Of a DNA stretch of 64,000 nt, positions 42,512-51,803 are shown in pieces (within the stretch, counting starts at the first letter, position 1; the number at the start of each line of letters is the position of its first letter). The stretch is from CAWDAQ01 sp963800325. GTDB taxonomy: Bacteria; Actinomycetota; Actinomycetes; Actinomycetales; Dermatophilaceae. The translations under genes and the position numbers were made by a program. Below the pieces are notes generated by a model, which saw nothing but the letters and a program-made list of their open reading frames with translations, had not been told where the DNA came from and did not search any database. The stretch spans positions 1 to 64,000 of the forward strand of contig CAWDAQ010000009.1 in assembly GCA_963800325.1 (NCBI GenBank). Reading direction: 5' to 3'.

Positions 42512-43821
42512 ACGGCCCCGGACCCCGGACCGTCGACCGGCGCGGCTTCCTGCGGGGGGCGCTCGGCGTCGGCGCCGTGGCCGCGCTCGGTGGCTGCTCC
42601 GGCGCGGTCGCGGAGACGATGACCGGCGCGTCCACCGCGGGCCTGACGTACTGGAACCTCTTCGGCGGCGGCGACGGCACCCGGATGGGCGAGATGGAGC
42701 AGGCCTACCGCAAGCGGCCGGGCAGTGCCGACCTCGAGGCGGTGACCCTGACGTGGGGGGTGCCGTACTACACCAAGCTCGCCATGGCGATGGCCGGCGG
42801 CAGTCCCCCCGACGTCGCGATCCTCCACCTGTCGCGGATGCCCCAGTTCGGCCCGTCGAACCTCCTGCGGCCCTTCCGCGAGGAGGAGCTCGCGCGGATC
42901 GGGGTCAGCAAGGACACCATCGCGCCCCTGCTCTGGGAGGGCGCGACCCACGACGGCCGGCTCTACGCCGTGCCGCTCGACACCCACCCGCTGGTCCTCT
43001 ACTACAACACCGACGTGTGCCGGAAGGCCGGCCTCCTGGACGCCGACGACCGCCTCGTCCCGATCGCCGGGAAGAAGGACCTGCTCGACGCCTTCGCGGC
43101 CGCGCAGAAGGTCACGGGGCGCTACGGCGTCACCTTCGACACCCAGCAGTACTCGCCGTGGCGGTTGTTCTGGCCGCTGGTCCGCCAGCAGGACGCCCAG
43201 CTGTTCAGCGACGACGGGTCGCGGTACGTCCTCGACGACGCCGCCGGCACGGCCGCCCTGGAGTTCCTCCGCGGGCTGACCCACGGCTCGCAGCTGGCAC
43301 CCCCCGGGCGGGACTACGCGGCCTCGGTGGCGCTGTTCCAGGCCGGGGCCGCCGGGTTCCACCTCAACGGGGAGTGGGAGGTCACGACGTTCTCCCAGGC
43401 CGGCCTGCCGTTCGACATGACCCTCATGCCACAGGTGTTCGACAACCAGTTGACGTGGGCCGACTCGCACTCGTTCGTCATCCCCGCCGGGGCCGAGCAC
43501 GTCGACGCCGCCCTGACGTTCATCGGGGCGATGCTCCGCGAGAGCCTGACGTGGGCCAAGGGCGGGCACATCCCGGCCTACACGCCGGTGCGGACCAGCT
43601 CGAAGTACGAGCGGCTCGTCCCGCAGTCGCACTACGCCTCCGAGATCCGGCACGTCGCCTACGACCCCCCGGTGTGGTTCTCGGGGGCGGCGAGCCACAT
43701 GGAGGACCGGGCGAACTCGATCCTCGCCGCCGTCATCAACGACCAGCTCAGCCCCAGGGCCGGGCTGGCCCAGCTCCGCTCGTCCATGGAGGGCCTCCTC
43801 GCCCTCCCCGAGCCCTTCTGA
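42508..43821 (+). CDS. Extracellular sugar-binding lipoprotein
   Basis: A 437-aa solute-binding protein of the family-1 type. The N-terminus DRRGFLRGALGVGAVAALGG followed by Cys carries a twin-arginine signal and a lipobox ending in GGC, so it is probably exported folded by Tat and lipid-anchored. LTYWNLFGGGDG, PDVAILHLSRMPQFGPSNLL and VPLDTHPLVLYYNTDVCRKA are characteristic. It binds the sugar for the two permeases encoded next. Ligand not determined. Confidence 0.92.
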   Translation: MNGPGPRTVDRRGFLRGALGVGAVAALGGCSGAVAETMTGASTAGLTYWNLFGGGDGTRMGEMEQAYRKRPGSADLEAVTLTWGVPYYTKLAMAMAGGSPPDVAILHLSRMPQFGPSNLLRPFREEELARIGVSKDTIAPLLWEGATHDGRLYAVPLDTHPLVLYYNTDVCRKAGLLDADDRLVPIAGKKDLLDAFAAAQKVTGRYGVTFDTQQYSPWRLFWPLVRQQDAQLFSDDGSRYVLDDAAGTAALEFLRGLTHGSQLAPPGRDYAASVALFQAGAAGFHLNGEWEVTTFSQAGLPFDMTLMPQVFDNQLTWADSHSFVIPAGAEHVDAALTFIGAMLRESLTWAKGGHIPAYTPVRTSSKYERLVPQSHYASEIRHVAYDPPVWFSGAASHMEDRANSILAAVINDQLSPRAGLAQLRSSMEGLLALPEPF

Positions 43822-43833
43822 CCGGGAGGCCCC

Positions 43834-44793
43834 ATGACGACCGTCAAGCCGGCGACCGCGCCGGGCGACCAGGCCCGCGAGGGCCAGGCCGACCGGGACG
43901 ACCTCCCCGAGAAGCAGCCCGGGACGACCCGGACGGCGCTGACCTTCGTCGCCCCGTTCCTGCTGTTCTACTCGCTGTTCCTGTTGTGGCCGACGCTCAA
44001 CCAACTCATCCTCGGGTTCACCAACAAGAGCCTCGCCGGGCCCGGCGGAACCGAGTTCCTCGGCCTGTCGAACTTCACCGAGGTGCTCGGCGACCCCGAC
44101 TTCTGGTCCTCGCTCTGGCACACGTTCGTCATCACGGTGATGACGACCCCGCCGCTGGTCGTCCTCGGCTTCGGGCTCGCGGTGCTCGCCAACCGCAAGG
44201 TGCCCGCCCGGTGGGCGTTCCGGCTCGCGTTCTTCGTGCCCTACGTCCTGCCGGTCTCGATCGTCGCGCTCATCTGGCTCTGGCTCCTGCAGCCCGGGTT
44301 CGGGCTCGTCAACAGCGTGCTGACCTCGGTCGGCCTGCCCGAGGTCGACTGGCTCGGGGGCACGAACGCCGCGATGTGGTCGGTCGCCATCGCGACGATC
44401 TGGTGGACCCTGGGGTTCAACTTCATCCTCTACCTCGCCGGCCTCCAGGAGATCCCCGGAGTCCTCTACGAGGCCGCCGACATCGACGGGGCCGGGCCGT
44501 GGAAGAAGCTGTGGCGGATCACGGTGCCGAACCTCGCCCGCACGCACGTCCTCGTGCTCGTCCTGCAGGTGCTCGCGTCGCTGAAGATCTTCGCTCAGGT
44601 CTACCTCATGACCAACGGCGGGCCCAACAACGCGACCCGGGTCGCCCTGCTCGAGATCTACCAGGTCGGCTTCACCCAGTGGCGGGTCGGCTACGCGGCC
44701 GCGATGTCCGTGATCTTCTTCCTCGTCGTCATCATCGTCTCGGTCGGCCAGGTCGTGTTGCTGCGCGACCGCAGCAAGGGAGGACGGGCATGA
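43834..44793 (+). CDS. Sugar ABC transporter permease (MalF-like)
   Basis: A 319-aa inner-membrane permease with about six transmembrane helices, starting FVAPFLLFYSLFLLWPTL and including FRLAFFVPYVLPVSIVALIW. The ATPase-coupling EAA loop reads EAADIDGAGPWKKLWRITVP. It starts 12 bp after the binding-protein gene and overlaps the second permease by ATGA. The N-terminal 30 residues are hydrophilic and cytoplasmic. Confidence 0.93.
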   Translation: MTTVKPATAPGDQAREGQADRDDLPEKQPGTTRTALTFVAPFLLFYSLFLLWPTLNQLILGFTNKSLAGPGGTEFLGLSNFTEVLGDPDFWSSLWHTFVITVMTTPPLVVLGFGLAVLANRKVPARWAFRLAFFVPYVLPVSIVALIWLWLLQPGFGLVNSVLTSVGLPEVDWLGGTNAAMWSVAIATIWWTLGFNFILYLAGLQEIPGVLYEAADIDGAGPWKKLWRITVPNLARTHVLVLVLQVLASLKIFAQVYLMTNGGPNNATRVALLEIYQVGFTQWRVGYAAAMSVIFFLVVIIVSVGQVVLLRDRSKGGRA

Positions 44794-45686
44794 CCACCAC
44801 CACCTCGCAGCACCTGGAGGCCCCGACGCGGGAGGAGGAGTCGCTGCCGTGGCGGCAGGGGCCGTGGCCCCGCCGGCTCGTCAACGGCTCCGCCCTCGGC
44901 GCGCTCATCCTGTTCGCGGTGCTCTGGGTGCTGCCGCTGCTCTGGGCCTTCGACACCTCGATCAAGCCGAACACCGAGACGATCAAGGTCCCGGTCAGCT
45001 GGGTCCCCGACCACCCGACGTTCGCCGCCTACGGCCGGGTCCTGTCCGGGACCGACATCCTGCGCTGGTACGTCAACAGCGCCGTCACCTCGACCGTCAT
45101 CACCCTCATCACGGTCGGCATCTCGGCGCTCGCGGCCTACGCGTTCTCGCAGATGGAGTTCCGGTTCAAGCAGCCGCTGTTCTGGCTCATCATGGCCGGC
45201 CTCACCGTCCCCCTCGACGTCCTCATCGTCCCGCTGTTCAGCCAGTTCAGCTCGTGGAAGCTCATCAACACGTACTGGGCGATCATCCTCCCGCAGATCG
45301 CCCTGCCGATCGCCGTGTTCATCTTCAAGCAGTTCTTCGACGGCATCCCCACCGAGCTGCGCGAGGCGGCGATGGCCGACGGCGCCACCCACTGGACGGT
45401 GTTCCGCCGGCTCTGGCTGCCGCTGTCCGGGCCCGCCGTCTCGGCGGTCGCGGTGTTCACGTTCGTCGCGGCATGGAACAACTTCCTCTGGCCGTTCATC
45501 GCCGTGACGAGCAGCCGCATGATGACGATCCCGGTCGGCCTCGGCACGGTGACGAGCGCCACCGGAGTGCACTACGCGGACATCATGGCCATGGCCGTCC
45601 TCGGCGGACTCCCCCTCATGGTCGCGTTCCTGTTCTTCCAGCGGCAGATCGTCCAGGGGATCGCCGGCAGCGGCATCAAGGGATGA
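44790..45686 (+). CDS. Sugar ABC transporter permease (MalG-like)
   Basis: A 298-aa permease with six predicted helices (GALILFAVLWVLPLLWAF and onward) and the coupling loop EAAMADGATHWTVFRRLWL. It completes the CUT1 importer with the preceding three genes. The start overlaps the first permease and the stop overlaps the GH2 start, so all five genes form one tightly coupled operon. Confidence 0.93.
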   Translation: MTTTTSQHLEAPTREEESLPWRQGPWPRRLVNGSALGALILFAVLWVLPLLWAFDTSIKPNTETIKVPVSWVPDHPTFAAYGRVLSGTDILRWYVNSAVTSTVITLITVGISALAAYAFSQMEFRFKQPLFWLIMAGLTVPLDVLIVPLFSQFSSWKLINTYWAIILPQIALPIAVFIFKQFFDGIPTELREAAMADGATHWTVFRRLWLPLSGPAVSAVAVFTFVAAWNNFLWPFIAVTSSRMMTIPVGLGTVTSATGVHYADIMAMAVLGGLPLMVAFLFFQRQIVQGIAGSGIKG

Positions 45687-48340
45687 GCGCCCCGCTGCTC
45701 CTCGACGGGCGCTGGACGCTGCACCCCGGGGACACCCCCGACGGCACCCCGGCCGGGGTGGACGACCTGCCCGGCCGCCCGATCGAGGTCCCCGGCCTGT
45801 GGGAGGCCCAGGGGATGCTCCACCTCGACGGCGTGGCCTGGTACCGCCGGTCGTTCCATATGCCCGACCTCGACGCGGTGGGGCCCGGGACGCACTGGAC
45901 GCTGCGCTTCGACGCCGTCATGGACAGCGCCGAGGTGTGGGTCAACGACCGGCACGTCGGCGGGCACGAGCTCCAGCCGTACACCCCGTTCGAGTTCGAC
46001 GTCACCGGGTCGCTCCGGGCAGGAGCGAACACGCTGGCGGTGCGGGTGGACGACCCGCCCCGCGACGACCCCCGGCTGACCCGGTCGGCGCACGGCAAGC
46101 AGGGCTGGTTCAACGAGGTGTTCCCGAGCCCGCCCAGCCTCTACGCGACCTACGGCGGCATCTGGCAGTCCGTCACGCTCCGCCCGCACGGTCCGGTGAC
46201 CGTGGAGGACGTCTTCGTCGACCCCGACCCCGACGCGCTCGCGGTCACCGTGGAGGTCCGCAACCGGCTCGGCGAGCCGTGGCACGGCGAGCTCGCGGTC
46301 TCCGCGGCGGGGCTGGGCGCCCGGGTCCCGGTCGTGGTCCCGGCCGGCGCGACCGTCCCCGTGCGCCTCGACCTCGGCGCGACCGGCGCGCCCCGGTGGA
46401 GCCCGGAGAGCCCGACCCTCCACGAGGCGCGGGCCCGCCTCTCCCGGGAGGGCGTCGAGGTGGACGGCCGAGCCTCGACGTTCGGGCTGCGGACGATCCG
46501 CGTGGAGGGGTCGCGGCTGCTGCTCAACGAGGTGCCGCTGCGAGTCCGGGCCGCGCTCGTCCAGGGCTTCTGGCCCTCTTCGCTCTACGCCGCCCCGGGG
46601 CGGGAGCAGATCGAGCAGGAGGTGCGCGCCGCCCGGGAGGCGGGGTTCAACACGCTTCGGCTGCACGTCAAGGCCTTCGAGCCCGCCTACCTCGACGTCT
46701 GCGACGAGACCGGCATGCTCCTGCACTGCGACGTCCCCGTGGCCGAGCCGGTCGACCACGACGACCTCGGCGCCGACACCGAGCTCGCGCGCCGCTGCCG
46801 CACGGCGGTCGAGGGACAGGTCCGTCGGGACCGGAACCACCCGGCGGTGATCCTGTGGTCGGCGATGAACGAGATCGGCCTCGACCGCCCCTCCAGCCGC
46901 GCCACCGACGGCTACGAGGCGTTCGCACGGGCCCTGGCGGAGGCCGTCAGGGACGCCGACCCGACCCGTCCGGTCATCGAGAACGACTGGATCGAGCCGG
47001 ACCCGGACCGGGTGTTCGACGGCGACGTCCTCACCGCGCACTGGTACGGGCGGCTGCAGCGGGAGTACTTCGCCACCCTGGAGGAGAAGGCCGCCGCGCA
47101 GGCGGGGCTGGGCCGCCCGCTCCTCGTGACCGAGTTCGGCGACTGGGGCCTGCCCGAGCTCGACGGGTCCGACGGCTCCGAGGACGCCTTCTGGGCCCAG
47201 GGCGACGGCCTGGCCACGGACATCCTGGCCACGGCCTGGCCGGGCACCCCGGACGAGTTCGCCACCGGCACCCAGCGCTACCAGGGGCTCGCCGACCGCC
47301 TGCAGGGTGAGGTGCTGCGCCGCACCGACCACATCGGGGGCTACTGCCTCACCGAGCTCACCGACGTCCCCTACGAGCTCAACGGGGTGCTCGACCTGCA
47401 CCGCCGCCCCAAGCCGGCGGCCCTGGCGGAGGTGCGCCGCCTCAACCAGCCCGTCCTGCCGATGGCGTCCCTGACCGGTTTCACCCTCGCGCCGGGGGCC
47501 CGCGTGACGGTGCCGCTCCACGTCGCCAACGACGGCCCGCCGCTGCTCGACGCCACCGTGCGGGTGCGGCTCGACGACGCCGTCGTCACGGTGCTCGACG
47601 TGGGAGACCTGCCGGGCCACCGGACCACGCCGGTCGGGGTCGCCACGTGCGAGGGGCCAGGGCGGGGCGGCGACGCCCGGCTGCGCCTCGAGGTCGAGGC
47701 CGGCGGCCGGATCGTGGGTGAGAACAGCTACCCGCTGTGGGTGACCGGGCCCGGGACCCGCCCCCCGGTCGAGCTCGTCGGGGACGGCCCGACGGAGACG
47801 GCGCTCGACGGCATCCGGGTCCGCGACGCGGACGGCCCGTCGGTCCTCGTCGTGGCCGAGGGATGCCTCGACCCGGCCGCGCGGTCCCGCGCCGAGGGAG
47901 CCCTCGCCGACGGACGCGTCGTCGTCGTGCTCCACCAGGACGCGGACGCGGCGGGCCACTACCCGGCCCCGGTGCGGCTCGCGCCGATCCACCCGCAATG
48001 GGGGCCGACGGTCTACCACTTCACGACCGCGTCCCCGGTCTGGAGCTCGCTGCCCCCCGCCCGGCTCCTCACGACCGAGCACGCGGCGATCGAGGGCACG
48101 GCGGTGCTCGACCTCACCGGGCCCACCCCCGCCGCCGAGGTGGACGTCGTCGTCGGCGCCTACCGCCCGCCGCCCGAGCGGCTCGTCGGCGCGGCCGTCG
48201 CCGCGCTGCCGGTGGGCCGTGGCCGGCTCGTGGTGAGCCAGCTCCGCCTTGCCGGGCCGGCCGCGGCGGGCGACCTCGGTGCGGCGGCCGTGCTCGCCGA
48301 CGTGCTGTCGTGGGCGGCTGCGTCGACGGGCGACCGGTGA
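45683..48340 (+). CDS. Glycoside hydrolase family 2 protein
   Basis: An 885-aa GH2-type enzyme (beta-galactosidase, beta-glucuronidase or beta-mannosidase relatives). The order is an N-terminal jelly-roll sugar-binding domain (WYRRSFHMPD, WVNDRHVGGHELQPYTPFEF), an Ig-like domain and a TIM barrel. The acid/base is in ILWSAMNEIGLD (E397) and the nucleophile in LLVTEFGDWGLPE (E484). C-terminal beta domains follow (about 595-885). No signal peptide, so it cleaves an imported oligosaccharide in the cytoplasm. The ATG overlaps the permease stop. The exact glycosidic specificity cannot be read. Confidence 0.92.
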   Translation: MSAPLLLDGRWTLHPGDTPDGTPAGVDDLPGRPIEVPGLWEAQGMLHLDGVAWYRRSFHMPDLDAVGPGTHWTLRFDAVMDSAEVWVNDRHVGGHELQPYTPFEFDVTGSLRAGANTLAVRVDDPPRDDPRLTRSAHGKQGWFNEVFPSPPSLYATYGGIWQSVTLRPHGPVTVEDVFVDPDPDALAVTVEVRNRLGEPWHGELAVSAAGLGARVPVVVPAGATVPVRLDLGATGAPRWSPESPTLHEARARLSREGVEVDGRASTFGLRTIRVEGSRLLLNEVPLRVRAALVQGFWPSSLYAAPGREQIEQEVRAAREAGFNTLRLHVKAFEPAYLDVCDETGMLLHCDVPVAEPVDHDDLGADTELARRCRTAVEGQVRRDRNHPAVILWSAMNEIGLDRPSSRATDGYEAFARALAEAVRDADPTRPVIENDWIEPDPDRVFDGDVLTAHWYGRLQREYFATLEEKAAAQAGLGRPLLVTEFGDWGLPELDGSDGSEDAFWAQGDGLATDILATAWPGTPDEFATGTQRYQGLADRLQGEVLRRTDHIGGYCLTELTDVPYELNGVLDLHRRPKPAALAEVRRLNQPVLPMASLTGFTLAPGARVTVPLHVANDGPPLLDATVRVRLDDAVVTVLDVGDLPGHRTTPVGVATCEGPGRGGDARLRLEVEAGGRIVGENSYPLWVTGPGTRPPVELVGDGPTETALDGIRVRDADGPSVLVVAEGCLDPAARSRAEGALADGRVVVVLHQDADAAGHYPAPVRLAPIHPQWGPTVYHFTTASPVWSSLPPARLLTTEHAAIEGTAVLDLTGPTPAAEVDVVVGAYRPPPERLVGAAVAALPVGRGRLVVSQLRLAGPAAAGDLGAAAVLADVLSWAAASTGDR

Positions 48341-48344
48341 CCGC

Positions 48345-48785
48345 TCAGCGGTCGAGGTCGATGAGCGCGAGCCCGAACTCGGGGCGGTAGGTCTTCGCCA
48401 GGTCCGCGGGGGTCTCGGTGACGACCGCCTCGAGGGTCGGCCGGACCCTCGCCTCGAGCAGGTGGCCGCCGCGGGTGCTGCCGTCCCGCAGGCCGAGCAC
48501 GGCGTGGACGTGGACCGCGGCCGACCCGTCGGGTCCGACCGCGACGTCGCCGACCATGCTGAGCAGCTCGGCCTGCTCCTCGACGGGGATCGGCCGGTAC
48601 TCCTGCTCCTCGAGGTCGTACCAGCCGACCGTGGCGCGCTCGAGGGCGCCGACGCCGGTGATCGACGCCGCGGTGAGGTCGAGGTCGTCGGCGAGCCGCG
48701 AGAGGCCCGCCACCACCTCGTCGCCTGCCTCGAACACCGCGACGGCGACCCGGGGGGTCCCGTCGCTGACGATCCGGTGCCGCAT
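48345..48785 (-). CDS. PPC/DUF296-domain protein
   Basis: A 146-aa single-domain protein of the PPC (DUF296) fold, found alone in bacteria and attached to AT-hooks in plants. Readable features are VFEAGDEVVAGLSRLADDL, ASITGVGALERATVGWYD, and VHVHAVLGLRDGSTRGGHLL with the conserved histidines that bind a metal in solved homologues. The bacterial role is unclear. The ATG at 48785 follows GAGAGGAG. It is convergent with the GH2 gene. Confidence 0.87.
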   Translation of the reverse strand: MRHRIVSDGTPRVAVAVFEAGDEVVAGLSRLADDLDLTAASITGVGALERATVGWYDLEEQEYRPIPVEEQAELLSMVGDVAVGPDGSAAVHVHAVLGLRDGSTRGGHLLEARVRPTLEAVVTETPADLAKTYRPEFGLALIDLDR

Positions 48786-48820
48786 CGGGGGCTCCTCTCG
48801 TGAGCGGTTCTCCCGGTTCA

Positions 48821-49282
48821 CTACCCCGCGGACGGGCCCGGCATGCGGCCGCGGTAGACGAGGACGGGGCACGGCGAGTGGTGCACGCAGTAGGACGCGA
48901 CCGACCCCAGGTGCCGGCTCGGGCGGGACTCCCACCCCGGACCGCCGACGACGAGCAGCGCCGCGTCCGCGGCCTCCTCGGTGAGCGCGACGCCCGGGGT
49001 GCGACCGGTCATCACCCTGCTCAGGGGGACCTCCCCGACGTCGGGCGCGACGTCGGCGAGGACCCGGTCCATGACGCGTTCGGCCTCGGCCTCGTAGTCG
49101 CCCTCGGTGGAGGTCGGGCTCAGGTAGATCAGCACGGACCTCGGCAGCTCCCACGACATCACGGCCCGGACCGCGCCTCCCGTGGCCCGGGCCTGCTCCA
49201 GCGCCCAACGCACCGCCCCGGTGCTGAGGTCGGACCCGTCGACACCGACGACGATGACCGGTGGTGGACTCGGCTCGGGCAT
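48821..49282 (-). CDS. Universal stress protein, UspA family
   Basis: A 153-aa Usp domain. VIVVGVDGSDLSTGAVRWAL begins the fold, and VVGGPGWESRPSRHLGSVAS carries the G-x2-G-x9-G(S) ATP-binding pattern in modified form. It ends with YCVHHSPCPVLVYR. Such proteins bind ATP and help survival under starvation or hypoxia. It lies 35 bp upstream of the DUF296 gene on the same strand and may be cotranscribed. Confidence 0.9.
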   Translation of the reverse strand: MPEPSPPPVIVVGVDGSDLSTGAVRWALEQARATGGAVRAVMSWELPRSVLIYLSPTSTEGDYEAEAERVMDRVLADVAPDVGEVPLSRVMTGRTPGVALTEEAADAALLVVGGPGWESRPSRHLGSVASYCVHHSPCPVLVYRGRMPGPSAG

Positions 49283-49379
49283 GGCGGGCCCCTTTCCTCA
49301 CTCCCGTTCCTACCGCGGGCCGCGCCGGGCGGGAGGGGGCCTTCGTCCCGGGGGACGCGGCGGGGCGACGAGCCAGGTG

Positions 49380-49490
49380 ACTGCGTCCGCACAGATGGTC
49401 GCCCAAGCGCCGACCCTGCGGACACAAGGCCCCACTCCCCCGTTGCGTCCGCACGGATGGTCGCCCAAGCGCCGACCCTGCGGACGCAAC
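49380..49490. repeat. Two copies of a 49-bp inverted-repeat element
   Basis: The element occurs at 49380-49428 and 49442-49490, 62 bp apart, with very few differences. Each copy can fold, because TTGCGTCCGCA near its left end pairs with TGCGGACGCAA at its right end (imperfectly in the first copy). It fills the convergent gap-like space between the stress protein and the MDR gene. It resembles a REP-type intergenic repeat and may occur elsewhere in the genome. Confidence 0.75.
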
Positions 49491-49521
49491 GGGTCAGGGG
49501 CGCAGCCCTCCCCGGTGCCGG

Positions 49522-50493
49522 TCAGGGGGTGAGGACGAGACGGACCCCGGCCGCCCCGGAGGCCTGCCGGCGCCAGGCGTCCTCGACGTCGGCGAGCGGG
49601 AGGGCCTCGTGGGCGACGGCCACGGCACCGGTGGCCGCGTGCGCGAGCACGGCGGTGAGGGCGTACCGGCGCTGCTCGGGCGTGAGCGCCACGTTGGTGT
49701 ACCCGAGCACGCTCGCCGAGCGGCTGCGCAGCACGGCCGAGGAGAAGGTCGCCTCGTCGCCGGAGGACCCGCCGAGGTTGACCAGCCGGCCGCCGGTCGC
49801 GAGCACCCGGGAGGCCGCCGTCGCGGCGACCCCGAAGACGGGGTCGAGGACGACGTCGGCCTCCCCTCCGAGCGCGTCGGCGAACCGGGCGGCGAGCCGG
49901 TCGGCGTCCCCGGTGAGCTCGACGACCGCGTCGGCGCCCGCGTCGGCGGCCCGCGCCCGCGCCCCCTCGGAGCGGGCCACGGCGACCACCCTCGACGCCC
50001 CGAGGGCGGTCGCGGCGCCCACCCCGGACTGCCCGACCGCGCCCCCGCCCCCGAGGACGAGGACCCGCTCGCCCGGGCGCAGCGCCGCCCGCCACGAGAG
50101 GGCCATCCACGCCGCGACCGCGGACAGGCCGAGCGCCGCGACGTGGGCGTCCGGGACGTCGGCATCCAGGGGGACGACGTCCTCGTCGGGGACCGCGCAC
50201 CACGGGGCGAGGCTGCCGTCGCCCGGGGACATCCCGGCGCTGCTCGCGAACCACACTCGGGTGCCGGGGGCGACGGTGGCCGAGCGGTGGACGACCCCGA
50301 CGCCCTGCACGCCGGGCACGTACGGGGTCGCCGGGCGGCCGAAGTACGACGTGCCGGACGCGCACAGCAGGTCGAGCGGGACGAGCGGCGCCGCCGTCAC
50401 CCGCACGACGGTCCGCCCCTCCCCCTCGACGGGGTCGGGGTGGTCGGCCACCCGGGGCGGCTCCCCCGGGGTGGTGAGGACGGCGGCGCGCAC
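49522..50493 (-). CDS. Zinc-independent MDR oxidoreductase, quinone-reductase-like
   Basis: A 323-aa medium-chain dehydrogenase/reductase. The GroES-like half (1-130) starts MRAAVLTTPGEPPRVADHPD. The NADPH-binding Rossmann half has VLVLGGGGAVGQSGVGAATA and later GGRLVNLGGSSGDEATFSS. Catalytic and structural zinc cysteines are not evident, which suggests the quinone oxidoreductase branch. It follows the dioxygenase genes on the same strand after a short repeat, so it may belong to the same catabolic pathway. Substrate unknown. Confidence 0.85.
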   Translation of the reverse strand: MRAAVLTTPGEPPRVADHPDPVEGEGRTVVRVTAAPLVPLDLLCASGTSYFGRPATPYVPGVQGVGVVHRSATVAPGTRVWFASSAGMSPGDGSLAPWCAVPDEDVVPLDADVPDAHVAALGLSAVAAWMALSWRAALRPGERVLVLGGGGAVGQSGVGAATALGASRVVAVARSEGARARAADAGADAVVELTGDADRLAARFADALGGEADVVLDPVFGVAATAASRVLATGGRLVNLGGSSGDEATFSSAVLRSRSASVLGYTNVALTPEQRRYALTAVLAHAATGAVAVAHEALPLADVEDAWRRQASGAAGVRLVLTP

Positions 50494-50522
50494 GGGACCT
50501 CCTTCGGGGTGCGGGCGCGGGA

Positions 50523-50567
50523 CAGGTCGGCGAGGTCAGGTCGGCGAGGTCAGGTCGGCGAGGTCAG
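50523..50567. repeat. 15-bp tandem repeat, three units
   Basis: AGGTCGGCGAGGTC recurs with a 15-bp period just before the stop of the small dioxygenase subunit. The unit overlaps the last codon region, so copy-number change could move the stop environment. The type of repeat is similar to the 16-bp run at 35188. Confidence 0.8.
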
Positions 50568-50923
50568 GTCGCGATGTCGGGGTAGGGCAGCGTGATGTGC
50601 TTCATCGCCGCGCCGTAGGCGCGCTGGTACTCCAGCGGTCCGTGGTCGCGCTCGAACATCGCGATGAACAGGGTCAGGGTGAGGAAGGGGTGGGCGCCCA
50701 TCCCGAACAGCGCGACGTGGTCGTGCTCCCGCAGCGCGGTCCGCTCCTCCTCGGTGAACGCCAGCCACGTCGAGCGCTCGTCGTGGGTGCAGTTCAGGAT
50801 CGTGTTCGCCATCTCCGCCTCCCACCAGGCGACGGTGCCTGCCGGGTCCTCGCGGTAGCGCTCGACGAGGTCGGGGTCGCGGTCGACGGTGTAGAGGAAC
50901 TTGTCGAGCAGGTACTTGCTCAT
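50564..50923 (-). CDS. LigA-type small subunit of extradiol dioxygenase
   Basis: A 119-aa helical protein resembling the alpha subunit (LigA) of protocatechuate 4,5-dioxygenase. MSKYLLDKFLYTVDRDPDLV and REDPAGTVAWWEAEMAN are typical, as is the hydrophobic cluster GMGAHPFLTLTLFIAMFE that caps the active site of the partner. Its ATG overlaps the stop of the LigB-type gene by 4 bp, as expected for an alpha-beta enzyme. The aromatic substrate is not known. Confidence 0.83.
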   Translation of the reverse strand: MSKYLLDKFLYTVDRDPDLVERYREDPAGTVAWWEAEMANTILNCTHDERSTWLAFTEEERTALREHDHVALFGMGAHPFLTLTLFIAMFERDHGPLEYQRAYGAAMKHITLPYPDIAT

Positions 50924-51783
50924 GCCGGGACTCCGTCCGGGTACCAGGTGAAGTAGGCCTCCATCGTGTGGAACAGGTCGAGCGAGTCGACGTGGTCGGC
51001 CTTCGCCCCGTCGCCGGCGACGCCCATCATGAGCATGAAGTCCATGAAGCCGTGGGTGGCGTTGCCCGGGGCGTGGAGGCTGTCGAGGGTGACCTCGCCC
51101 AGGCACCCCTCGAGGTCCCCGGTCGCGATCCACTCGACGGCCTTCCGGTCGAACTCGGGGTCGGGGCCGTGCTCGCCGAACTGGCGAGGGCCGCCGAGCT
51201 CGAGGGACAGGTGCCCGGTGCCGATGATCGCGACCCGCTTGTCCTCCGGCCAGGCCTCGACCATCTCCCGGAGGGCGCGCCCGAGCTGGACGAAGCGGCG
51301 CGGCTGCGGCAGCGGCGGCGCGAAGATGTTCGTGTAGACCGGCACGATCGGCAGGTCGGCCTCGGGCCGGAGGGTGATGATCGGGCACGTGATGCTGTGG
51401 TCGATCCGCAGCTCGTTGCTGAACGCGAGGTCGAAGTCGGCGTCGAGCCCGGACCGGAGGATGTGGGCGGCGAGGTCCTCCTGGCCGGGCAGCCGCATCC
51501 GGGGCAGCCCGAACTCGCGCTCCTCGTTGTGGAAGTTCGCGTCGAAGAACGGGGCCTTCCCGACGAGGAACTGCGGCATGTTGTCGAGCCACAGCTGGTG
51601 GAAGTGGTCGCTGCCGACCATGACGAGGACGTCCGGTCGGGCGCGGGTGAGGGTGTCCCGGAACGCCTCGATCTTGGCGACCCACTCGTCCGCGAACGGC
51701 GGGCGGTCCTCGCCGGTGCTCGTGCTCGCCCGGTAGTAGAACGGGTGGTGGGTCGAGGCGATGACCGCGGCGACGGTGGCCAT
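50920..51783 (-). CDS. LigB-type catalytic subunit of extradiol dioxygenase
   Basis: A 287-aa class III extradiol ring-cleavage dioxygenase subunit, which opens catechol-type rings with non-haem iron and oxygen. The iron ligands are expected in ASTHHPFYY (H12, H13) and in VLVMVGSDHFHQLW, and the catalytic histidine region in IIGTGHLSLELGG. IVPVYTNIFAPPLPQPRR is characteristic of LigB. With the LigA-type gene it would form a complete heteromer. It lies downstream of the lyase and CoA-transferase genes in one minus-strand operon. Confidence 0.87.
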   Translation of the reverse strand: MATVAAVIASTHHPFYYRASTSTGEDRPPFADEWVAKIEAFRDTLTRARPDVLVMVGSDHFHQLWLDNMPQFLVGKAPFFDANFHNEEREFGLPRMRLPGQEDLAAHILRSGLDADFDLAFSNELRIDHSITCPIITLRPEADLPIVPVYTNIFAPPLPQPRRFVQLGRALREMVEAWPEDKRVAIIGTGHLSLELGGPRQFGEHGPDPEFDRKAVEWIATGDLEGCLGEVTLDSLHAPGNATHGFMDFMLMMGVAGDGAKADHVDSLDLFHTMEAYFTWYPDGVPA

Positions 51784-51803
51784 GGGACGCTCCTTGGGTT
51801 CGG

